DNA from: Hymenoscyphus infarciens
Lineage: Eukaryota > Ascomycota > Leotiomycetes > Helotiales > Helotiaceae
Length of the DNA: 64,000 bases
Direction: 5' to 3'
Assembly: GCA_001414345.1 (NCBI GenBank)
Contig: LLCB01000145.1
Coordinates: 1-64,000 of the forward strand
Part shown: one piece after another, positions 33,221 to 42,839 of the stretch
How the letters are laid out: each line of letters begins with the position of its first letter
Numbering within the stretch: the first letter of the stretch is position 1
Program-made: the position numbers and the translations under genes
Notes under the pieces: generated by a model
The model's input: the letters and a program-made list of their open reading frames with translations, nothing else
Databases searched by the model: none
Told to the model about the DNA's origin: nothing

Positions 33221-33620
33221 AGACGGTTTTTCGTTCATTTATAGTAATATAGTATCATTATACCGTCACTATTTTAGTACATTATAGACAGGTAATAGGA
33301 GTCTTCAAACACCTGCTTTTTAGTACTAAAAAAAAAATACTAAACCTCCTCTTCTTTAATAATATCTTATAAACTATTCTTTAATTATTCTTCCTATATA
33401 AGATAGACGCGCGCAACCCTCTTTAGTTTTATTAAATTTAGACTTTCTACGATTAGGTTTAGTCTCATAAGTTGTTATCGCGTATAAAATAGTACAAAAG
33501 TAAGTAGAGATAGAATTCCCGCATTTTTAGACCTTTTTCGTCGTTATAAAAATTTCTAAACTCTTAGTTATCTACTTTTAACGTATTCTTCTTAGATAAA
33601 ACTAAAAACCGTATATTCAA
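33221..33620. repeat. Short AT-rich RIP-like tract
   Basis: This is about 400 bp of A/T-rich, CA/TG-poor sequence directly upstream of the broken aminotransferase remnant. No frame survives. Confidence 0.65.
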
Positions 33621-33854
33621 TATTATTTTGACATCCTTCAATAGAAGACTAGAAATACTTAAGGTAGAAAAGCTGAAGCGTGGTTTGCCTATAAATATCT
33701 CACGCTATAAGGTCAGAGGGAAGATGAGTTTTAGCATAGCTTTTTTGGGGTGTAAAAAAGCTGGTGTTCGAAGACTTCTGTTGCTCGACTGTAATTCCTC
33801 TCCCGTCTCTGAACCCTAAGACGACCTCTTCTATTGTGACGGAAACTCAAGCTG

Positions 33855-34860
33855 ATGACAACATCAGCTGTGTATAAAATCCTCACCAGCCTTCGCGCAA
33901 ATTCACACATCATTACTACACCACCTCTCCCTTTCCGCTCCTCGCTTCCCTCGGATATCGCAGGTTTGGTGGAAGAAGCTGATGAAATTGCAGCGGAACC
34001 GATGCGAATCAAAGCTTTGTTGATAACTAATCCTTATAACCCTGTCGGGAGATGTTATACCCCTAGTGTTTTGCGAAAACTGAGGGGATTCTGTCACGTT
34101 GGATTACATTACATTTCGGATGAGGGATTATTTGGTTTGACTGATTTTGTCGAATTTGAAAGACGAAGAGAAAGTAAAAGATGCCGAAGACGGATGCAAG
34201 TCAGTACTTGAGTTTGTGATTGATGGTAAAGAAAGTCTAGGACTTGGAGCGGGTATATGTCATTTACAGCAAGAGTAAAAGTTTTGGATTGGCAGGTATT
34301 AGGAGGGTATGTGGTTCAACCTTTCTTCTTCCTTCTTCCCTCTCCTCTCTACTTCTCTTTCCGCGAGTCAATTGGACCCAGACGTCAATATGTGGTAAAA
34401 CTTTCACTGACCAGAAACTAGGCTTATCTCATTTCTCACAATCGTCCCCTCCTCCAAAGCTAGCACCCTCCCATCCTACCTCCAAACCTCAACTCTTTCC
34501 TCACTCTACGTTACAACCCTCCTCACTCACCCCTCCCTCCCTCCCGTCCTTACTATCAGAGCTCAAGATAAACCTTCTTCATAATTACGACCTCCTAACC
34601 TAAGCCTTGAATTGTTGGGAAATTGAGTATACTTCTGTCACATCTGGTTTCCACCTTTTCGCGAGAATGGCAAGGAATACAAACACTTAAGAAGACGAAG
34701 AACGAGTTGTGGGTAACTTACGAGATGTTTGTGATTTGGTTTGCGGGGGGAGAATGTTTGGAAGTATTGATGGAAAGGCCGGGTGGGTGAGGGTTTCTTT
34801 CTCGGTGGAGGCGTTGAAGTTGCGAGATGGGTTAGGGAGGGTTTGCGTATGATGAACGGG
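33855..34860 (+). pseudogene. Broken ACC-synthase-like class I/II aminotransferase
   Basis: Pieces of a PLP-dependent aminotransferase occur in order but in different frames. LLITNPYNPVGRCY with HYISDE lies at about 34000-34125. KSVLEFVIDGKESLGLGA follows in another frame near 34200-34250. The PLP-lysine segment VYVIYSKSKSFGLAGIR is at about 34250-34305. IEYTSVTSGFHLFARMA is at about 34625-34675, and GWVRVSFSVEALKLRDGLGR at about 34790-34850. At least two frameshifts and a stop codon (TAA near 34690) break the frame, and the usual SDEIY reads SDEGL. The NPxNPxG motif and order match fungal ACC-synthase-like aminotransferases. The N-terminal third is not recognisable and may be lost in the AT-rich tract just upstream. 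Confidence 0.8.
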
Positions 34861-35565
34861 TTAAGCGTTTGAGTTGGGCTTTATGTTACAAGGAAGAGGG
34901 AGATAGCGAGGTATTGTCCTTATGAAGCTGGGGATGGTAGCAAAATATTGCGACTGCCTAGTACCGCGCATCTACCTGCTGTTCGGGAATGGCACATTAC
35001 AGTTTCAAGGTAAAAAGACAGAAGCTATGTATGCGCATGAAAATAGCAGGACACTCTTCCTTGTACAACTTTCTATACGGATGCAGGGCCCTGATTTCAT
35101 GCTATCTTCCATGGCTTTTTCGGTCAGCGATCGCGTTCTATCGAAAATATTGGAAGAGCAATCCCAGGGGGCTATAGTCAGGCTAACGGGTGCTTATACA
35201 GGGCCAGTACTGTTTAGGTTTAGAAGTCAACACGCCTATGGTGCGCTTGGTCGCCCCTTCCTCTTCTCGCTAGAACTATCTCATGCCTCAGAGTCGACCC
35301 TCTCAACTCTACCCAGCACTTTCAACGGCCATCACCTCCCAAAAGCACCACTCACTCTTGCCTCAAACACGTCGGCTCTCTCCTCGATACCCCTTTACCT
35401 CGTTACGTACCTGGGCCTTCTGTGGACTCGAGCCACGACTCACTTTAATATTAGCCTTCAGACTCTGCCTCAGCTGAGGCTCAGACGAGCAATGTGATGA
35501 TGGCACAGAGCGTATTATGTTTGAACTGCTCCATGTATTATAGTATGCTGCCAATTCTTCTATAT
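34861..35565. other. Unassigned region with one unexplained open frame
   Basis: A 191-codon open frame runs from 34922 to 35497 on the plus strand. It has no signal, motif or compositional feature that I can tie to a family, and it follows a pseudogene, so I do not call it a gene. Confidence 0.35.
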
Positions 35566-36000
35566 TTAATTGCCATGTCTTATATTGAGTTATAAGTTAA
35601 GCTTCTCTTTTAATAATATTTTGCAAACCGTGCTTTTTTCTTCCTAGGTTTTTTCCTTAGTTATTTTAGAAAATAGAAAATAAAGTACTCTTTAAGAGAA
35701 AAACCTCGCTAGAAAGAACTATTATATCTTCTTATATATCCTCTCAGTTTATTACTATCTCTAAGTAAGTATAATAAGAATAAACTTAATTCTTAGAAAA
35801 CCTTCTTTTTATAAGAACTTTTTTTATGCTCCTAGAAAGTTAAGTAGTTTAAAAAGTTGAAAAAGTAAGAAAAGCGGTATAGAGCTCTTATTAGCTATTC
35901 TTAGATTTATATAATATATGTTATTAAGTAAGGAGGGAAAGAGTGTCTAGGAAATAATAAACTTTCTAAAAACACACGGTTTATAAAATATTATCAAAAG
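35566..36000. repeat. AT-rich RIP-like tract
   Basis: This is about 430 bp of A/T-rich sequence poor in CA/TG, with no open frame, between two normal-composition stretches. Confidence 0.65.
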
Positions 36001-37029
36001 GGAAGCTTATTTCGTAACTCACTGTATTGTCATTGTGGCCTCCGATGTGTACAGTGCGAAACGAGAATCCTCTCAAAGAAATGACAAAGCCTTTCCCCGA
36101 TATTTGCCCCCGAATATCTAGTGACCCGTAGCTTAAGGATATTGTAAGGTGGCTCTTTCAGATACAGTACAAACTTGTCATAGAGCGGAATTATTGGTGT
36201 TTTCGGGTGTTGGTGCTGAAAGTTTTGGCTCAACGAATACCAGCCACTACCCGTCGTGAACGAAGAGCCTTTTATACTATATTTTGAGAGCAGCCAAAAG
36301 TAAAGTTTTTGGCTTTACAATTCCAAAAGCAACACGTGTGTTCAAACTGGGTATTGGGAGTTTTTCAGCTAGCAAGTGTGGCGCACAAAACGATAACTAT
36401 CAAAGTCGAGTAGCCAAAGCTTAGAATCATCTCTCCACACTCACTTGAACAACTAACTGCATACAACGGCCTACAGTATCATACAATTGAACCCTGAGTG
36501 CTTAGAAAGACAAGTGCGCCAGAAATTTATCGATACGTGCGGCTACAAGGTTGTTGTTCGAGAAGTGAAAGACCGCTCTTGAAATACTCGGCTACCTTAT
36601 TTATTCTACAAACTCGAAGTCAAATACTCAAGACTCGCGAGCTTCGTTTAGATCGATTGGTGGGCAACCCGCTAAAAGCAATAAAGTAGAAACTTGCAAG
36701 TACCAATAAATTGGCATCTGCACCCACGCACGTCAACTTGGTATGTAAGTCATCACCAAGTGGCATGTTTAGCTAAATATTAGTTGTGGAAAATGGTTTT
36801 CTGAACGTCACCTAGTATATCCCCGCTCAAACTGGCTTTTTCTGAAAACTATGTCACTGCTCAAAAAAAAACAAAAAACAAGCGAGTCAAGGTCTTCCCA
36901 GGCATGTTGACAATGGTCTCACTTGCATCAAGTGGAGCCCACGTCAAGGACCCATTATTTCATCAATTGTCTAAAATCAACAGACCTAGTTAAGCAATGT
37001 ATGGCATCATCAAAGCAAGTTCATTCCCA
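36001..37029. other. Gene-free region downstream of the P450
   Basis: Normal composition. I see no supported gene, RNA or repeat end. The part next to 37029 is probably the P450 3' untranslated region. Confidence 0.45.
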
Positions 37030-39146
37030 TCACGAATCCTTCTCCCATAGGAACTTAACTCTCTCCTTCTTATTAATATTCAGCGTAAGTGTAACGGAAG
37101 AATCCGCCACAGTCTCCCTGACCCTTTTTTGCAACCTCTGTCTACTCTCCCCCTTCAATGGCGCGATCTTGATATGATGATCCCTCATAAGTCTCGCCAT
37201 AACAGCCACAAATTCTACCTGAGAGAATTTTTTTCCGGGACAGATTCTTGGACCCGATGCCCAGGGGAAATAAGTACCGCGTGGTGGTTGCATAAGCTCC
37301 TCATTTTCTATTCCAGGCAGTCCGTCCTTTTGAACGATCCAGCGCTCTGGTCGCCATTCCCAGGCATCTTCACCCCAGAAGGTAGGGTCGGTATGGGCTC
37401 CCGTGAAATTTATCATGAAGAGGGTGCTGGGTGGAATATTGTATTCTTTTCCTTGGATGGATAGAGAAGAGTAGGTGTTTTCTGTGATGCGTGGGAGTGT
37501 GACGACCGGTCCGTAGAGACGAACAGTTTCAAACTTTAGAGAATTAGAAAAACTCGACCGACAGTATCCCAAAAGGCCATAAGAAAATGCATACCATTAC
37601 CGCAAGACATCTCTTAAGTTGCGAAAATGTCTTTTCGTACTCCCAATCTACGGAACCGCTCCCACCAACAACAGCAGTAATTTCTTCCTTCATCCACGCC
37701 AGAGTTTTCTCATTAGCAGCCAGCAAAGTCAGTGCGTAAGTGATTGTATTCGCAGTAGTATCATGTCCTGCAAAAGAAAATATGAACAAATTTCCATAGA
37801 TTTCTTCAACGCTCAACGTATTCTTGCCTTTTCCCTGGCTTTCCTCCAAATCGGAAGCTCGCATTAACGCATTCACAAGAGTGTGCTTTTCGGGATTTCC
37901 TTCTGTCAAGGAGGCACGCTCTTCAGCAACCATTTCGACGAGATATTGCTTGAACTCTCGTATGGCGATTCCAACTGTGTTATATTTATCGGGAATCAAA
38001 AATCCCAAGTTCCTAGTAAGTGCGGCTGTAAAAACGACGGCAATGAACTTTCGGAGGATCGTGTGGAGAGATTGCTTGAATGATAATAGATGACCAGGTC
38101 CCGGTGAGGTAACAGAGTCAAAATCCGAAGATTTACCAAAACCGGCACCGAGGATGACGTTCAAAGCCAAGGTCAACGAATCGTTATGCGTTGAGGAGAT
38201 CTCTGACCCAGGGTTCGAAGTCCATAATTTCAGGAGACCGGATGACTGGTGCAAAGATTCCGCCCATACAATGCTGCTCTATAGATTATCAGTTGACTAC
38301 TTTGACAAGAGAGGGACTTGGGAGGATGCTATCTCGAACTTACATTTCTTTCGTTGAATGATGGCGCTGTGATTTTTCGGTGTCGTTGCCATTCATCTTT
38401 ATTTACGCTATCAACATTTCCCCCAAACACATTGACAACCTTGTAAATATAGTGGGGCTTGATGAATTCTCGATACCGATACATCATATCTAGAAACCAA
38501 CGCAGTTAGCTTCGATAATTTTAGGTAGCAAAAAAGGTGCAATGATAAAGAAATTTGAAAGCAGAACGTATGAAACAGGAACGAGCCAGACCCCAGAACC
38601 CATTACCATCATATAGGAGCCCCAGGCCTTCTTCTGGGTACGCCTACTTTCAATAAGTATTGCAGTAAGAACAAGCACAAATATTCTCCGAGACGGTTTC
38701 GGAGCTTTAGAGATTAAATATCTCGAATCTCTCAGACAATGTCCTCATAATCCTTGAACCAATAGAAAAAGAAGGCGTTCGCCGAGCAAAGCTCGAAACT
38801 CATACATACCCTCAGTAGCCACCCCATCCCCTAACATAATCTTCAATCCCCCAGGAGTAACAATAGAAATCGCCGGTCCCAAGTCCCGATGAATCTTGTT
38901 CCTCGTCTGATAATACCAATCGAATTTTCCATAATCGACAAACTCCCCCAGTCCGTAGGGAAGCCGGCGTAAAATCGGGGCGATAGGGGGTAAAAGGATG
39001 GCCCAAAATGGGTTCAAAGGTTCCACTGGACTGACGACGATGGGGAACCCGATGTTAAGGGCTTTTTTGTAGTATGTTCTGATGTTTACTACTTGCCTTG
39101 TGATGATGGCGATTATGATGCTTGTGAGGATGATGAGGACCGCCAT
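37030..39146 (-). CDS. Cytochrome P450 monooxygenase
   Basis: Four exons (39146-38810, 38489-38344, 38278-37595, 37533-37030) give 556 aa. An N-terminal membrane anchor (VLIILTSIIIAIITRQ) is present. DEWQRHRKITAPSFNE marks the C-helix region, with the heme-contacting W/R pair. The I-helix motif AGHDTT lies at about 331-336, the K-helix ExxR at 391-394 (ETVR), RPERW in the PERF position, and FPWASGPRICPG as heme loop with Cys487 as iron ligand. All key elements are intact. The first intron (38490-38809, 320 nt) is much longer than others in the window. The product should sit in the ER membrane and hydroxylate a small lipophilic substrate. No backbone biosynthetic gene is nearby; its neighbours are repeats and a broken aminotransferase, so it may be an orphaned survivor of a larger cluster. 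Confidence 0.9.
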
Positions 39147-39777
39147 TGTTGCTAGGATTGCGAAGGGGACAGGTGAGTTGTCCAGCGGAAGAAGGTAGGA
39201 TCAGGATATCAGAAATGCCTGATTCTCTAGTTCGATGAAAAGTCCACGATTTGGCGATGTATATTTTCACAAGAGTACCGAGTCCGTTGTATTTGTCATC
39301 GGAGTTGCACGGAATCGGGTGAAATCCGCGCCAATTAATTCAGAGTTACATTGGTACAACGCGGAAGTCTCCTCGCGTATTATGAGTGGATGATGCTGAT
39401 TGGACTGCGTCGCATAACTTATCCTGAAAAGGAGATTTACATCCGATTATTGGAGAAAGAATTCAAGTAAATTAGAAGTGAGATCCCTGAAGACGTCTTC
39501 AGAAGTTAGAAGGAACAAGACCTTGAGTTGTGTCCAATCGCGTAATCCGAGAAGCCTTCTCGTCAAGAGGTCCTCCAGTCGTTCTGAGACTCCCAGATGT
39601 AGCAAGAAGATGAAGTGGCATACCAAGAATATCGTGTCATCTGTCTGAAGATCTTCAGGAAAACAGTGCCAAGAAGGAGAGCATTACTGCGAAAGGAAAG
39701 GGAAAGGCTGTGGCCACCGTGTGAATATACCTGCAGGCATCCGCATAGCCGAGTGCGGATATCTGCGCAATTATAAA
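39147..39777. other. Upstream region of the P450 and flank of a repeat
   Basis: Composition is normal. Fragments such as KIFRKTVPRRRALLRKERERLW can be read on the plus strand near 39640-39710 between stops, which could be transposon-derived, but no family is recognised. The AT-rich tract begins at 39778. Confidence 0.4.
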
Positions 39778-41030
39778 AGTAGGCTGGAAAAATTCTTTAT
39801 TAAGCCTAGCTTTGTTTAGGATAGATTACAAAGAGACGCGTTTCTTTTACAAGAGTTATAGGATTCTTTAGTAATAGCTATAGTATTAAATATCTATTTA
39901 GTTTTAATATATAGATTTAGTTTAACTATATCTTAAGAAATACTCTTTTATATTAAGATTTTCTCTACTAAACTATTAAAAGATATATATAAAACTCTCT
40001 TTTAGGCTTTTTTTAGCTAATTAAACGTATTTTAGTATAATAGTTATTAATAGTAATCTAAATAGATATATAATACTAAAGCTATTACTAAAAGCTCTTA
40101 AACGCTCTAGTAAACTCTATTTCTCTCTCTCTACGAGATAATTAGTTAAATTAAAAGAAAATATTTTATATATAATTTATATAAGTCGAGCTTACTAAGA
40201 AGTAGTAAAGAAACTAAGATAAATCTATATAATAATATAGAGATATTAGAAAAGTATAAGAATTACATAGAGTACTACGTAATAAGATATAAGAAACTTA
40301 AAACAAGAGACTAACTAGCTTAAAAGCTTCTAACTAAGTAGCTTAGCTAGAGGTCCGAGTCTCTAGTTTATTATATAATAGCTATACTTATTATAAAAAG
40401 TTTAAAATAAATATTTACTCTATAAAGAGATTAATAGACTTTTTCTTACTATATTTCTAGCTTAAGAGACTAAGAACTAGATTAAATTTATTATAAAATA
40501 GAGAAAGATATCTAGAGAGCGAGATATATTATAGTATAGAACGCGAAAGAGCTAATAAAAGATTCTACTATTATCTTCTCTTCTTATATAATCTAATATA
40601 TAAACGAAGTTAATTATTATAGAACTTAGATACTAAACTATATCTTATAGATATTTCTATAGATAGAGACTTAAAAAAATAGTATACTAAATAAACTATA
40701 TAAAATACTTATTAGAGTTTATTAGATCTTTTATTTATTTATTTAGTAATTTAATATATATAGTAGTATTAGTATATATTTGTGAACTATTTTATAAAAT
40801 TTATAATTTTTTTTAGAGTAGATCGGGATTATTAGAGAAACTGTTACGTGTTATCTCTACTAAAAATATAACAAACTTTATATAATTAATATATTTCCTA
40901 AGTTTATTTTATATAATTTACAAATTAAATTCCGCTCTTAATTTCAGTTTAAATAGCACGATATTCATAAATATCTAGGTTTTCTAAAGTTTATTTAGAA
41001 GCTCTATATATATAGTCTAAGAATAATAGC
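39778..41030. repeat. AT-rich RIP-degraded repeat sharing its start with the tract at 2081
   Basis: The first 46 bases (AGTAGGCTGGAAAAATTC then TTTATTAAGCCTAGCTTTG) match 2081-2126 with few changes, mainly G to A type. The remainder is A/T-rich without frames. The copy here keeps GG and GCC where the other has AA and TTC, so it is the less mutated end. Confidence 0.75.
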
Positions 41031-41112
41031 AAAATCACTTTATAATTCCAGGAGCTCTCAAAAAACTAGAACTTACTAATTTGCTTAGTCTCCTATATAT
41101 CTTTAAAAACAA

Positions 41113-41946
41113 GTGAACCAATTCAACGGCAAATTTCATAGCATAGGAGCCTCTACTTTTGTAGGGATATTCATTCCTCTCACATCTGCCTTTCTTGAAT
41201 CTCGTGCAGTCAATGATCCTGGTCTCCGACTTTCCCTGCGAACAATCATTATACATACAAGGAGCAAGGGCACCGAGCCTATCGACTTTCTCGCGAAACA
41301 ACAGTGTTTCTGTAACGGGGGGTATTTCCACGCTCAAGAAGGTTGCTCCGCATGCTATGTTGCTCACGGAGAAGTACTTCCCAGGGACCAACCCCTTGAG
41401 TTATTGAAACCATCTATATCAAGCATCAAGGTAATGGAATGCAGTACTGGTCCAGCAACTCAACCATTCACAAACTTGTTTCCCCCAATAAATATCACCT
41501 CTGTTCAACTCCGCCCGAAGATTGCTACTGCTGTTAGTAACTGCTTTACTCCTACAACGCTCATAGCCCCGGGTTTCATTTCTGGGAGTGCGACAGCGAG
41601 AGCAACGAGTTGGACCAATTATGGGGGTGTCAGATATACACCTACTAGGACACCATCATCAGGAAATTTAACACAGACATCGGTGGAATCGACGCCGACC
41701 TCAGCAACAACATCTCCATTAACTGCGTCACCATCAACAACACCTCCGGCGTCATCAAGCGCTGGACATGCGCCTGGAGTATCTGCTGCAACAACAACTG
41801 CAACAAGTGCCAGTGGTAATGGCGCAGGAAGTCTGAAAGGCCAGTCCGCCGCTAGTGGTTGTAGAGTCTCGGGAGACCAAAGGATGGGGAATAGGATAAT
41901 CATTAGAAGTACAGTACATACATGCACCTGTCAAATATACACATAG
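41113..41946 (+). CDS. Putative secreted Ser/Thr-rich cell-surface protein
   Basis: A single open frame of 277 aa begins 80 bp after an AT-rich tract. The N-terminus could be a signal peptide (STFVGIFIPLTSAFL). A Cys group (QQCFCNGGYFHAQEGCSACYVAHG type spacing, about residues 63-86) precedes a long Ser/Thr/Ala/Pro-rich C-terminal region (about 160-250), typical of glycosylated wall proteins. The C-terminus lacks the hydrophobic GPI-type tail expected for this architecture, and part of residues 35-60 looks unlike a secreted protein. Frame damage or a missed intron is therefore possible. Confidence 0.5.
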   Translation: MNQFNGKFHSIGASTFVGIFIPLTSAFLESRAVNDPGLRLSLRTIIIHTRSKGTEPIDFLAKQQCFCNGGYFHAQEGCSACYVAHGEVLPRDQPLELLKPSISSIKVMECSTGPATQPFTNLFPPINITSVQLRPKIATAVSNCFTPTTLIAPGFISGSATARATSWTNYGGVRYTPTRTPSSGNLTQTSVESTPTSATTSPLTASPSTTPPASSSAGHAPGVSAATTTATSASGNGAGSLKGQSAASGCRVSGDQRMGNRIIIRSTVHTCTCQIYT

Positions 41947-42230
41947 TGTTTTCGTCATGGTGATTTTGAATTTTCTGAGATAAATGTAGAGGACTCGCTA
42001 CTGACGAATTCACACATGGATAAACTGCATAAGTAAACTTGGGCAAACTACCCCACTCGATTCTCTGCTCCCCGATATCGGACGAACAGCAGTTTTGCGA
42101 TTTGCAACATAACAACACAACTGCGCACGTTTGAGACGGTACAATTTTGGTGACGCCCATTAACATAAAGACATAAAAGCATTGACTTGCAGCAAAGAAA
42201 GAAACCAAAACTCAAACACGCACGCGTTGA
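41947..42230. other. Intergenic region
   Basis: Nothing recognisable is seen between the Ser/Thr-rich frame and the short frame at 42231. Confidence 0.4.
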
Positions 42231-42404
42231 ATGGACAGGAAGTTTCTGGAGACAACAAAGATGGAAGATACACGGAGAAGAAGAAACGACCAGATAGATG
42301 CCATAGAAGACTCGGAAAAGGACCGCTCGAATGATATCAGGCTTTTAGAAGCAGCTTCCGAGCCTCCAACAGAAAGTATGTCCGAAGAAATCTGGAAAGA
42401 GTGA
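42231..42404 (+). CDS. Possible 57-aa charged small ORF upstream of TRM1
   Basis: An ATG-started frame of 57 codons encodes a highly charged peptide rich in Arg, Glu and Asp (for example TRRRRNDQIDAIEDSEKDR). Length and composition are higher quality than random frames here, but there is no family match. It ends 435 bp before the TRM1 start. It could be the first exon of a small gene, an upstream ORF on a long TRM1 leader, or chance. The rest of 42405-42839 shows nothing else. Confidence 0.25.
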   Translation: MDRKFLETTKMEDTRRRRNDQIDAIEDSEKDRSNDIRLLEAASEPPTESMSEEIWKE

Positions 42405-42839
42405 CTAACTCTTAAGTCGTACCGCAACCATCGACGAAGTTCTCCTCACGTGGTCATGGACCTGGACGGGATACTCTGTTACTTGTAATCGTAAGGTAGG
42501 ACTTGAAGAGGAGATGTTCTGGAGTACTGTATATTCAAACAGTATGCTTTCTTCTGTCAACGAACCAAGGTCAGTGAGCCTTGACTGGAGGCATGAAAAA
42601 GACATCAGACTTGGGCCGAGCGATACAATCGATTTAGATAGGAGGATAGGAATAGGATGAAGACGAAAACGGTTGTCAGACTTGACCAAATAATTGCGGT
42701 TAGATGGAGGGTCTTTCGACCCCGAAGGCGGCCCGATATATAGACCGAGTCACAAAAAATACTTTATATTTCTCAGCCTTGTCTTAGCTGCCTTTTCCCA
42801 TTCAATTGTTCCCCGCACCGCATTAGGTTTTCGTTGCGC

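Noticed and set aside
34922..35497. 191-codon open frame as a gene
   Set aside because: No motif, signal or splice support and it follows a pseudogene; it is probably a chance frame.
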